DNA of 64,000 bases from Pegea sp. RAD2-039. Its lineage: Eukaryota; Chordata; Thaliacea; Salpida; Salpidae. Positions 38,101-50,300 of this stretch are shown in pieces; the first letter of the stretch is position 1; the number at the start of each line of letters is the position of its first letter. Position numbers and translations under genes: made by a program. The notes below the pieces were generated by a model that was not told where the DNA came from, ran no database searches, and worked only from the letters and a program-made list of their open reading frames with translations. The stretch covers positions 186,001 to 250,000 of the forward strand of contig JAQGEQ010000287.1 in the NCBI GenBank assembly GCA_034620365.1. The letters are read 5' to 3'.

Positions 38101-39301
38101 CTCAAAACAATTTTAGAATCAGTTAACTTAAAGATGGTAAACTCAATTTAAACTTGGCTTGTCAACAAGTTGGCTGTTAGTTATTGTAATTTGTTGTCTA
38201 CAGAATTAATTTGTTGCTTTGTTATTTGTTTTTGTATAAGTAATGAGCAAATAAATACAGCTAAGATAAAATCTCTCCTAACTGAATAGCAAGTTAATAA
38301 AATAATTTAGAATGCTAGATTCAAAGAATTTGGAAATTTTTGTGAGCTTACTTTTCCAAGTTTAATTAAAAAACATTATTTACAGGCTTTTTCATTTAAA
38401 ACGAGGAAAACTATTTAACAAAACATTAAAAATATAATCTATCTGGAATTTAAAATATGAAATTTAGAAACCTGATAAGAACAATCAAAATAGTTGTCTT
38501 TCACCGACTTCCTTGAAATGCATCTGTTTGATAGTTTACATTGAAACTCATCAGAATGACATGAAAGCTGAACATAACTCTGCGGAGGCTCACATTGAAG
38601 ATTGGCGTCAGCTCGTTTAGTACACCTTTCAAAATTATGAGAAATATTATTGTTACACTATCATTATTTAAGTTTAAAATATTAGGGAAAGTACTTAAAA
38701 GAATATTTTTCAATTTAAATAATTTCATAAACACTTCAAAATATTATTCAAATCATAAAAGCTTTCTTTGTTTGTTAAAATTAAGAGTTATGATTAAACT
38801 ATCATCCATTTTGTCGTAAGTTTTATTTCCTTTAAGTTTTTTTTCCATTATATATTTATTCAGAATTTGAAAATACTTTGCAGATTGCAAAATTAACTAT
38901 AAACATATTCATATACAAAGCTGTATCTTATCAGTTTGAACAACTGTTAAAAATCAGTTGACTTACCATATACATTTAATTTTTTAATTTTCATCGTTGT
39001 AACTCATAAAGCATATTTATAATTTTCAAAAGTATGGTTGGATGATAAAAATGATTTTTAAATTGAAATGAAAATAAAGCCCACCCTTTTACTTTAGTGA
39101 ACCACGTTTGGCAACTAACTTCTTCATCTGAACAATTAAATGTTTTTTCACAGTAATAAGCAACAGAAGATCTCTTTACACAAAGTTCATCTCCGACAGA
39201 AAATCCCCAGTCACTTATGGATTCAGCAGTTTGACATTTATGAAAACCATCTTCTGGCCTACAAGGTTCATTAGAATTGTATAATCTTGCACCCAAATAA
39301 T
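35165..39301 (-). CDS. LDLa-rich rhodopsin-type GPCR, paralog A (first exon not found)
   Basis: Large plasma-membrane receptor combining LDL-receptor class A modules and a rhodopsin-like 7TM domain, reminiscent of GRL101/relaxin-type receptors but with no leucine-rich repeats. Exons: 39085-39301, 38472-38625, 35165-38068, encoding about 1091 residues. The signal-peptide exon required by the phase-1 acceptor at 39301 was not found; it may lie beyond the LINE insertion. LDLa modules include CHSDEFQC, CFNTSEFRC, CYNQTEFTC, CFNETEFSC and CVEGEFRC, with DGSDE calcium-cage tails. A cysteine-rich spacer with further LDLa-like repeats (FIDCPDLSDEC, HIDCPDGSDEMNC) follows. The 7TM part starts near LRIFIWFFSIIIIV, has the extracellular-loop cysteines GEYCYHDIEW...TCNAVG, and ends with NPLIY. 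The DRY motif is replaced by VRL. Ligand unknown. Confidence 0.88.
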
Positions 39302-39950
39302 CTGTTAATGAAAAATGACTTTTGAGATTATTTTTCCTGAATCTTCTTTTTATCTAATATATTATTAAATAAATAGATAGTTTATTTTACTTTAAGCTTT
39401 CCAATTCTATAATATATCCTTAATAAGATTGGTTCCTTAATAATCACTTAGAGCCTAATTTTTATAAAGTTTCAAATCTCACATTCAAGAATTAATAATT
39501 ATTTTTTTATTACAAAAGTGATAAAAAACTGTTGGGTACATTTCTGAAACGTTAAGTTTTCTACCTTATTGATTTAGTTTGGCACTGGCTTACTTTTGTG
39601 TCAGTTTTGATTTCTAGAACTATATCTTTCAAACGAAAATACGAAATTTTACATACTAGAGATAAGATAATATAAATACTTTTTTAACTTGTTTATAATT
39701 AAACTCGTTTTATTAAAAGCTATAATTAGTTGAAATATAAATAACTTTAAAAAGAAAAATAAATTTAGAAGTAATTTCGAAAGTTTGTATATTTGTAATT
39801 CAGTTTATTTTATATTTGAAGTTTACTGTTCTTTAATCTAATAAAATTCTGGCAGCCATCTCGTATATAAAACTAACCAATTTTTAAAAGATTTTTACTA
39901 ATTTTATGTATTTATTTCATTAATCATAGTTCAACTATTTGTCAAGTAAC
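39302..39950. other. Presumed intron 1 DNA of receptor gene A, no exon recognised
   Basis: AT-rich sequence between exon 2 of receptor A and a LINE insertion. It was searched for a short signal-peptide exon ending in phase 1, like 51944-52001 of the paralog; none was found. Confidence 0.4.
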
Positions 39951-39954
39951 TCAC

Positions 39955-42495
39955 CGATAGCATGACAACTTACTCTGAACCGTGAGGACAGAGAAAACAA
40001 TGTTGTCATCTTTAATGTCTGTGCTACTAATAATGATGATGACATTAAATGTTTTAATAAAATATGTCCTCAAAGACTTAATTTTGTGGATGTTCCTAAG
40101 GCGTCTATGACCAGATTTGAACAAAGTATTGTATTTGTTGAAAGTGTCTTTTATGGAAAGTTGAGACAAATGCAAGTTTTTCGCCAAGCTGTATAAGTTA
40201 ACGCTTGACAAGAACTTCGATCGTATTAGAGTAGCACATGATATGTCTAAAGATAAACGCCTAGAAAATAAACGTCTTTCAAAAGAAGCGTATAACTGAA
40301 ATCAGAAGGAACAACCAACTGATTTCAAGAACAAAGTTCGAGATCCACCATAGGCCTTGAGAATTGTCAAAGTTGTTTTCAAAAAACGGAAGTGGCAAAT
40401 AATCACTGGTCCCACATCTTCTGTTTTTACATCCTCTCCGCACACAATTGTGAATACTATTCTTCCAGCACAAGATATCAGTTCAAAGAATCCCATTTTC
40501 CATTCTCACAAGTGCCAGAAGACAATTCTTCTATCACATCAAGTATGTTCTTCATCGCACGGTCGATTATTAACAAAATTTTTCAATTGAAAGCTCTTTT
40601 GCATACTCAAGATTTCACATTTGTTTTTTTACTGAAACTTGGTTGAAACCGTTTTATCCTGATTCTTTTCTGGTTGACGGTAATCTTTTTTGTGTTTTGC
40701 GTTGTGACAGACAGTATGACAGAGGCGGCGGTGTTTGCGTAATTTACAAGACATTGCTGAAACCCAAGATCTCCAGAATTCAGATCAATGTCATTAATTG
40801 TCCAGGGTTTGAGATTATTGCTTTTAATTTTCATTACTCAAAGTTCAAACTTTCTCTTTTTATATAAACCTACCTACCACCCTCTAAAACTAATGACGGG
40901 TTACTGTTAATGCCCTAGTGAAGGTTCTGAAGAGTGAGTCCTGAGTTATATATTTTGGGGGATTTTAATTTTAGTAAAACTGATTGGAATAACCTGAACA
41001 TTTATTAGAAAATCGTTCAACTTGGATAGCGACAGTACTAGTTCAGCCATTTTAATTCATGCCTTTCAAACTTCCTCGATGCCAATAATCTATCTCAGAT
41101 GGTACCTTTTTCAATTCGATTTAGTGGTAATACTTTGGATCTCCTTATAACATCAACCACTCAGAACATTATCTACGTTGATCAAAGAGAACATTTTACT
41201 ACGACTTGCGATCACACCATGACTGAATTCAAGCTCCATCAAACTTTTTTATGACCGTTAGAACTCCAAGCAAACATAATTTTTATCGTGGAAATTATGA
41301 TAGTATTAATGAGTTTTTATCAGGTGTGGAGTGGATTTCTGTTCTCAACTCTGCCAAAGACATCAATACTATCTATTCGAGGTTTACTAATATAATATAA
41401 AGAGTCAATTGAAAAACTCATATCTTTTTATAGAGTCAACAAAAACCACATTTGCCCAAATATTTAAGAAATTTACAACATCTAAAAAAACTCCTATACA
41501 CTTCAGTTCTGGACTCCCTTCTCTTTTTACTTTTTGTTAAAGACCTTATTAAAAGACTTGTAGCAGTAGGTTATGTCAGTGTGTTTGTGTATTCAGATAA
41601 CATCAAGCTATTATTTTACAATTCTTCAAAACTGCACTACACACTGTATAAAACTGGTCTATGAACTGACATCTCAAAATTAAACCCACAGTGTGAGCTT
41701 TTAACTTTCTTTCGTAAACCAGCAGCAGATTCCTTGAACCAATATTCCATCTATGGATTTATTATTCAACGAATATCTTCGGTCTTAGACCTTGGCATTA
41801 CTTTATCATCTGACTTTAAATGGCACAACTATGTTTCCAAAATTTTTACAAAATCGATCAATCTTGTTTACCTGATTGTAAAGACTTTTAATTCCAAGAA
41901 TCCATACTTCTTTTTTAAACTTTTCAAATTGTACGTACGTCCAATTATTGAATATAATGTCAGTCCATGAATGCCGTATCAAGTCGATGTTAGTAAAAAA
42001 AACTAAATCTGTTTAGGTAACATTAACGAGATTAGTTCTTTCTTTTCTATTAGTTCTTCCCTTAAGCTATATCAACTCAGACGAAGCACTTTACACTTTG
42101 ATAAGCACATATTATCTTAATCAGAGCATTTTTTTCTCATACCGTTTATCCAATAATTGAAAACAACTGCCATCAGACACTGACATGTTAGAATCTCTTG
42201 TGCTGTTCAAGCAGAAGTTGAAACGTTATAATATTTCCAACGATTATCATTTCTAAACTGTGATTATTTTTCTCTTTTTTACGTTATTAACATTCTATGT
42301 AATTATTCACTGTTACATTTTATGAGGACTACTGAAATGCTATGTGTTCTCTTGCTTTCTATATTTTCATCATAGTTATATATAATTGGTTTCATTATAT
42401 ATAATATTATTTGTGAAAATGTTATTTAACGAGAGGTGATCTATTAAGGCCCCTATTTCACGCTTATTCAAATAGATAAATAAAAATTGATGTTT
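39955..42495 (+). mobile_element. LINE (non-LTR retrotransposon), copy B, decayed near-full copy
   Basis: Most complete copy of the local jockey/CR1-like LINE. It carries, in order: an ORF1-like segment (DRENNVVIFNV near 39990, RIRVAHDMSKDKRLENKR near 40225); an apurinic-endonuclease part (FTETWLKPF, DRGGGVCVIYK, and LGDFNFSKTDW near 40960, GNTLDLLIT near 41130); a reverse transcriptase C-terminal part (LLFLLFVKDLIK, with a degenerate YSDN where YADD is expected); and the shared 3' region. Many stops and frameshifts are present, and the central reverse transcriptase is largely deleted. It is non-autonomous and dead. It lies on the strand opposite to receptor gene A, probably inside its first intron. 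Confidence 0.85.
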
Positions 42496-44879
42496 TGAAC
42501 TAACCTTTGGTACACACAAATCTTGATGTGATTATAATATAGAAACAAATGAATGAAAAAAATCTCATTTTGTTCTATTTTTATCTTTTTAAAATTTTTA
42601 GAATTGAAACTATAAAACTCTAGAACAAAGAAATTTAATTCTTATAATAAGTCACAGTAAAAATACTTTAGTATAACCATGTTTAGTCATTTTTCTTTAA
42701 CTGTACATTTAATGAAATAAGATTATTTATTAGAAATCAATCGATATATGTAACAAACACTTTTTAAAAGTAGGGAGCTATTACAAAAGTTATTACAAGT
42801 AGAACTATTAAATTTAAGTGATTTTTGAAAATATTTTTAATTAAGGAGTTGTTTACCAAGTCTAAACTAAACGGTTAAAATACACAGTTTCTATAAAACA
42901 GTTTTTAATATTGATAAAAACCCACGCATTAGTTTATATTTACCAAGCATAAAAGTAGTATTCAAAAGTTAAAAAGGTAATAAACAAAGGGTTATCAATT
43001 GAATTAAACTTTGTATATGTATACAAAGTATACTATCATAAAAATAAAAATACTTTTAATTATAAACAATTCAATATTATCTAAATTCTGGCCATAAAAC
43101 TACTCCAAAAAATACTTAAAAAACATAAAAAACCTAACGATCTTACTCCGTCTAACCTAATAATGAGCTAAAATTCAATAATGAAATCAAATAGTAAAAA
43201 TATTACATGAATTAAGCTCACTGATTAATGCGTGGACGCTATACTTGTTTGATATATTAGTATCTGACTGACGGTCTAAACAAAGTAGTCATTTATACAT
43301 CAAATAATTTATTATCTATCTCTTAGTTCTTATTTTCGAACCTAATCGTTCAAAATCAAAATTAACGAAAATAGATATTTAACAGAAAAATCAATTTGAA
43401 AAGTAATCTATTTACTTTAATTAACTCATGAAAATGTATTGGAAATTAGATTTTGCTGTCTTAAAATTTGTTTAATATTTTTAATTTTGTTGATTAATTA
43501 TCAGGTTTCAATACTTACGTTTTGATATACACCTACTTTAATTTATAATTTAGTTTTCAAAAATACTAGTTTGTAATCGCAGTTCTTTCATTTAGAGCAT
43601 AAATCAGAAGACCCAAGTTTAAAATAAATTATTTATAGATACCAGCCTTTGCAAACTATATGAAGATCGTCTGTAAAAGTTTTTTGAATAAAAGGAATTA
43701 TGAAACTCATGGTTAAAATCTATTATATGAAACCTTTATCAAATTAGAAGATAAACTTTACATTTGAGTAGATAGGAAAGAGGACCAACTTATGAAATAT
43801 TTACATCATAATCCTTTAAAAAAGTTTTCTTTTAACTGCAAAAAATTAACTGACCTAAACTGCTTAAAAGAACTTTCTTAGCAACAAAAAGTTTGCAGAT
43901 TTCTTTAGAGAGAATGCTAAAATATGTACAATTTTATAATCATCAGCAAACCATCAATACTATTTTTCTCAAATTTTTAATGCAGTCACTATTGCAGTTA
44001 AAGTTACTTGCTATAAGTTTGCTTGTCTGCAAAAATATTCTAATAAATAAGACGATGTCACACCTAGCAGTCAATAATTTATTCATTTTAGGCTCATAAA
44101 AAATAGTGTAGTTGAACATGAAATGACTATGACCAAAAATGAAAACGATACAAAATATTCTTGACATTGTAAGCAACTTTGTAAAAATAGCTAATACTTA
44201 TTAGTTTGTTGGGATTTTTAGCTAATACATCTTGAATGAAAATTTCTGAATTTAGAAAAAATTTTTATACCAAAATATTTCTAAGATATACTTATCAAAA
44301 GCTATCTTTGTATAAATATCATTAAAGCGAATTTTGATAATCAGGTCTTTGTCCAAATGAAACGCATATAGGAAATATTCAAATCTGTCAACCTTATTCA
44401 AAGAAAATGTATAGTAGTCTTCAACTTAATAACAAACTAAACTGCTTGTGTATTTATGAAAATTTCAAAATAAATTGTTAAACTTTAAAAACATGGATTT
44501 TTTAATTACATTTCTTCCTAGCTTTATCTTCTGAACAGTCTTTAGATCATAGTTTCAACAGCTTCAGCTTTTCATTTTCAAAATGAAACAAGTAAACTGG
44601 TAAAAAAACTTGAAACTATTTTTACACTGAGTAGAAATGACAATTTGTTTTTAAATTTTTTAACATCAAATTAAAATTTTGTTAAAGAAACGTTTTTTAA
44701 ATACGGTAGCCTAAAAATTATCCTTGAAAATAGTCCAAAAATTGAATTTAAAGACTCAATTGGTTGATACAAATAACTGAAGCAGCACAGTTTTAACAAG
44801 TTAAAAAGAAAATATTTGTTTCAAGTATTCTCTTATGATTATCTGAACAATGTTAGAATAGATATTAATCGAAATTTAA
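42496..44879. other. AT-rich DNA between LINE copies, no gene recognised
   Basis: No family-like frames. A GTTAGTTC donor-like site on the minus strand near 42510 resembles the donor after the signal peptide of the paralogous receptor gene, but no ATG with a hydrophobic stretch precedes it. Confidence 0.4.
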
Positions 44880-46450
44880 ATTCATTTATCTATGACAATG
44901 AATGCGAAGGATGGTGCCTGAATACGGTACCTCCCGCTACCAAACATTCTCAGAAATAATACCTATTCAATTAAAAATATAGAAAGCAAAAAATGTAACA
45001 CGTCGTATTTTTGTAGTCCTCCAAACACATAACAGTAAATAATTCCATACAATGTAAATAGTATAATAAAGAGAAAAAATCACGGCTTAGAAATAACAAT
45101 GTTGGCAATATTAAAACGGTTCAGCATGAACTGCATGAGTTATTCTGACATGACAATGTCTGATGGCAACTAGTTCGATGTACTAATTGTGCGGTATGAT
45201 GAAAAAATGCTCCGATTAATGTACCAGGTGATATGGGCTTATTAAGATGTAATGTGTGTCATCTGAGTTGGTATAACTTGAGGAAAGGACTAATAGAAAA
45301 GAAATCATCGAATTAAGGTCAATTGAATTGTGATTAATTAAAACAATAATAATTATGTCGTATTTAAGCCGTCGAATTTCCTAAGTATCTAAATTTAAGA
45401 AGCTGAGACGATGTTCATAATTATCGTATTTAATATTAAGTTTCCTACATATCAATCTCGTAAATGTTGCCTGAACAGATTCGATTTTTTGACATCACCA
45501 ACTTGATATGACACATATGCACTGACATTGTATTAAAGAATTGAACGTATGTATTCGAAAAGATTGATATGTAATGTAATTTTTAAAGATTGATAATAAA
45601 CCATGAATACTTAGAATTAAAGGTCTTTATAATACGGTAGACAAGGTTGATTGATTTTCCAAAGATTTTGGAAACATAATTGCGCCATTTAAAGTCAGAT
45701 GATAGAGTAATGCCAAGGTCTAGGACCGACGATATTCCTGAAATAATAAATCCATTGACAGAGTATTGGTTTAAGGAATTTGTAGCTAAGGAACCCTGAA
45801 GAACACCACTGGTGACTTGACTGGGAGTAGATAAAGATCTTTCAACACGAGTTTGTTGGGTTCTTCCTGATAAGTAATCTTCGATCCGCTTTAAGATAAA
45901 TCTGCTGATTTTTAACTTTTGTAAAACAATATTGAACTTGTTGTGTGGGACAGAATCAAGCTCTTTAGCAAAATCGAGATATATGATGTCACAGGGAGTG
46001 TTACTTTCGTAATGGGCTGTAAGCTCATTAAGAAAAGTGAGATGTTGAGTCAGGGAAGATCTCCGTTTTACAAAGCCATATTGGACATCAGATATTAGAT
46101 AATGCTCCATCAAAAGACTGGTCATATTATTGTGAATGATATGTTCTTGAGTTCTGCAGATAACTGAAGTCAGCGAAACTGGTCTGTAGTTAAGTGCGGT
46201 GTTTCTGGGACCCTTTTTATTAATTGGAGTAAGAATAGCTTTCTTCCAAATTTGTGGAAGAAGTAGTTATAAACCTTATGAAAACCTTAATTAATTAATT
46301 TTAGTAATATTGCGTAAAACGGTGAAAGTAGCTCTTTGACATTTTTAAGAGTGACATCATTGTGATTTGCTTTAAATTTATAAAGTTTTTGATAAAAATT
46401 CAACGTCAAAATAATGATGGCAAATGTTTTCAACAAAGCTTGACAAATAG
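44880..46450 (-). mobile_element. LINE copy C, reverse transcriptase remnant
   Basis: Minus-strand copy with recognisable reverse transcriptase: LPQIWKKAILTPI and NYRPVSLTSVI (near 46180-46260), VQYGFVKRRSSLTQHLTFLN, IIYLDFAKELDSVPHNK and SGVLQGS. It then jumps to NQYSVNGFIISGISSVLDLG, so the block with the catalytic YADD residues is deleted. The 3' region to 44880 matches copies A, B and D. The 180-codon frame at 45583-46125 is the best-preserved part. Not functional. Confidence 0.88.
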
Positions 46451-46832
46451 CATTATGTAACTGACATCATGTAATCATGACTATACAACTTTATCATTCA
46501 TCTTAAAAGCTCTTACAAACTTTTGCTGCAATAATTCAGATGCAGCAAAACGTCACTTCTACTTAAGATTCGGCAAAAAAAGTCGCACTTAGAAAATTTA
46601 TTTGATAAAATCTTAATAATTTTAACCCTTTTACAAATTACGGCGAAACAATACCTTTGCTGAATATTGTCAAGGTTACGGTAGGTGATGGAACGAAAAC
46701 ATCCCTCCAACCAACGAAAGCGATCCCTGGAGCCAATCTCAACTGCAAACGATACTAGACTTGAAGCCGGTATCTGTGGTTTTCCGTGTTGTGTCATACA
46801 CTAAGGAGCAAAGTTGGAGAGACCTCTCCAGA

Positions 46833-47070
46833 TATTATGTAGATCCAGCTGTTACCTATGCAGCAGGATTCCACTATCCACGCCAACAAGGCTATGCAGC
46901 GGAGCAGACAAACTGACGCAGCCATGTCCAGCGGGCGTCACAAGAACTGACAGAACGACACTGAGTACATTGACGAACTACCTACGACGATTCAACTCCA
47001 GATTTAAATTAAGAGTTTTGTGTCTCCTAAAACTGTAGTTACTCACCGAATTCATTGGGCTATTCTACCC
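46833..47070 (+). repeat. LTR-like dispersed repeat, copy 1
   Basis: Shares several blocks with 63511-63735: 'gcagcaggattc', 'caacaaggctatgcagcgga', 'caactccagatttaaatt', 'agttttgtgtctcct' and 'gggctattctaccc'. The layout (a T-rich U5-like part, then a CCCGA end) resembles the end of an LTR, suggesting a solo LTR or fragment. No matching internal region or tRNA primer site was identified next to it, so the class is an inference. Confidence 0.6.
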
Positions 47071-47386
47071 GAAAGTAAGTCCTTAGTTAAAATATTCTAA
47101 AGTAGTTTTATATAGGGCTTAAATAGTGCCATAAGTAGCACGATTCATTTGCTGTTCGCTATCATAAATTAGGTTTAAGACATACAATTATAAAGTGGGT
47201 AAAAATGTTTAATATTAAATCACTTAAACAACCATATACTTTCTGAAATAGACTGTAAATACGTCTAACCCTTAAATCTTTCTCAAGTTTTAGTTTTTGA
47301 AAGCTATCATACAAACGAAACAGTTTTTACAGTAACCGTAAAAATATATAATTCATAAACAACTGTTTTTGTTCAGTTTTTTTATC

Positions 47387-50300
47387 TTATTTTCGTCTTA
47401 TTGTGGATACTTTTCTGTAGAGTATAACCACACTTTTATCAAGACGTGAATAAATGATAGGATTAATTGCACTGTTAACAGGTAGAAGGATAATCACAGA
47501 TATTGGTACAATTATTCCGGTGATCTCAAATTGATTGTAACTCATGAAAGACATAACAATGATTGGCAACCAGCAAAGCATATCAGTTAGAATAATATAA
47601 AACACTCTCCGTTTAAGCTTGCCAATCTGACCTCTATTTGATCTTTGTCTGTTAAATTTTTTGAAACTTTGTTTTGTGCGATAAAATATTAAACAGTAAG
47701 TTGCAAAAATGAATGAGAGCGAAATCGCGTTGTAAGTTATCATGATTAAGGAAAATGCAAAATGAGAATTTGAAGTATTCGTATAAAGATCTGGAAAGCA
47801 AACAGCAGAAGTACTATAAAACCCAAAGATTGATTTCACTTCAATATTTTTATGTGGAAAATAACGTTTACCTTCAGCAGAATTAAAAAACCATTTCTTA
47901 AAAATATCTATGTTAAAATTAGTAGGAAGGTTCAAATTATATGACAAATTTGCATACGCCTTAGGAATTAATTCACTTCTGTAAAAATACTTCTCAAGTG
48001 TTGAAAAATTCACTGATCGTGAATTTATATAAGGTGTCGGCTCGATATAATATTTTTCAGCAAAGTCAGCTTCAAACCAAACAGGAATCATCGCAAATAA
48101 TAAAGATAAAGTCCAAAGGAGCAAAGAAAAAAATAAAATAATTTTCATGTTTAACTGCTTTGATTTAAAAGGATATATAAGAAGATACAATCTCAGGCTA
48201 GTGATTATAAGTAACACATTCATTGATGCTTGTGACGAAAAAACAGTTAGTACACCAACAACATTACATCCAACACTAGATCTCCATTCAAGGTCATGAT
48301 AACAGTATTCACCTGAAAATTCTTGCGATTTGATACCAAGTATCAGTAAAACAACACCCATTATAAGATCAGAAAAAGCAAGTTGGGTTAACAGCATAGT
48401 GTTAATATAACTTATAGAACTCTTAGTTTCAGTTTTACAGAGTTTCGTCTGATGCATTCGAATAACTATCAGATTAACAGCTATTGTAATTATCGAGCTA
48501 AACCATACAAAAATTCGAAGATATTTATCTTTAATCATTTCGAATGGAGATGAAAACTCATCAGTAGGACATTCATCAGATCCATCATTGCAATCTAAGT
48601 GACCATCTAAATGTTTACTTGATTCAATAAATCTTGGATATCCTTGCCAACAATAGAAATGAGTTTGAGTAGAACAAGACATCTCATCTGAGGCATCTGA
48701 GCAATCTATGTTGAAATCACAGAGTTTTCTAAGATCGATACTTTCAATAACATTTGAGTCACAGTAAAATCTCCAAGAACAGGCATACTTCTGTACGTTG
48801 CAAAAGTCACCGAGCTTTGTTAAAGTAAAATTTTTTTGATTTTCAATTGTAGTTCGCTTTTGTAGGATTAAATTGTCCCTACTGTTTCTGAGATAGTAAA
48901 TCGTTTTTTCATTTGATAGGTTATTAAGATTTTTACTTGAAACACTGAAACTTGTTGGAGAAACCAACATACTTGGAAAGGCTTGATCATTTTCATTTAA
49001 AATCATTAAGATATTCATAAAAAAATTGGTACGGCTGGCATTTGTTTGAATAAATGAGAAACATGTACTCATGTAAAAAGCAACATTATTGTCTAACAAA
49101 AGCGTTAGAGGGCTCTTGGAAACCATACTTATAATTGGATCAAAGCATTGTGAAGAACATTCATCATCTTTCAATTCACATTCAACAACTTTATTACACA
49201 AGACCCCAAAAACGTTTACTTCAGTCTTTGCACTTCTGTTATAAGTAGAACATCTATATCGCTGTGGTCTGTGAGTATCATTTGAATTTGACTCCGTTAA
49301 CAAGTTCAAAACTTTGTAATTACAAAAGTGTTCATCAATACCGTTCTGTAAATCTTGTTTTTGATCACAGATGATATTAACACTTTTTTGTGTTGAGTCA
49401 TTAAACAAAGATGTGGTTGGGTACATGATTTTACAAAGTGACTCCAACTTGTTTGAACACAAACATTCATCAGAAAGGTCAGGACAATCAATAAAGTTAT
49501 CACAAATTTGTGATTTAGAAATTATGGTTTTGTTATCCAAACATCTTGAACAAGTAAACTGATTTTGTTTATTATAACAATCATCCTCTTTTCCAGAGCA
49601 AATGGAAATATTGTTGGTTATATACTGCTGAGGAACTGTTCTTAGTTGTTTCACGATCTTATATAATGAGTTTGTGATATTGACAAAGCATTTAAAACCA
49701 AATATAAGATCCGAACAGGATTTTATGCCACTAACAGGGAACTCTTGCAACTGGTTTTGATTTATAAGTGGTTTCAACATCTTAAAACTACCTCCGGAAC
49801 ATCTCATGTAGTTGCTTGAATTGCACATTTCAATTTCATCACTTCCATCACCACAATTTATTATTCCATCACATTTATACTTTGTTGGCAAACATCTACT
49901 TTTATCTAAACATCTAAACTCACCTTCAACACATTTATTAAATCTATAACTTTCATCTACTCCAGATTTACAATCATTAATAGAGTTTCCCACCCACGAT
50001 CGAGGAATACAACGTCCATCTCCACAACTAAATTCGGTTTCATTAAAACATGTAACCTGAGTTCTGTTCTCATCAGAACCATCCTGGCAGTCATTGAATC
50101 CATCATTGATACGATAACGAGGAATACATCGATGATTATCATGACAAGTAAACTCCGTTTGATTGTAACAATCTAAACTTGTAATCTCATCACTGTCACC
50201 AAAACAATCTGCTTTTCCATCCATCACCATATCTCGTAGAATACATCTTGATGAGTTGTCGTGACAACGAAATTCTGAAGTGTTGAAGCATGATTTAAGA

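Noticed and set aside
46513-46797. 94-codon minus-strand frame MTQHGKPQIPAS...
   Set aside because: No family resemblance. It lies between a LINE relic and an LTR-like repeat and could be old element sequence or chance.
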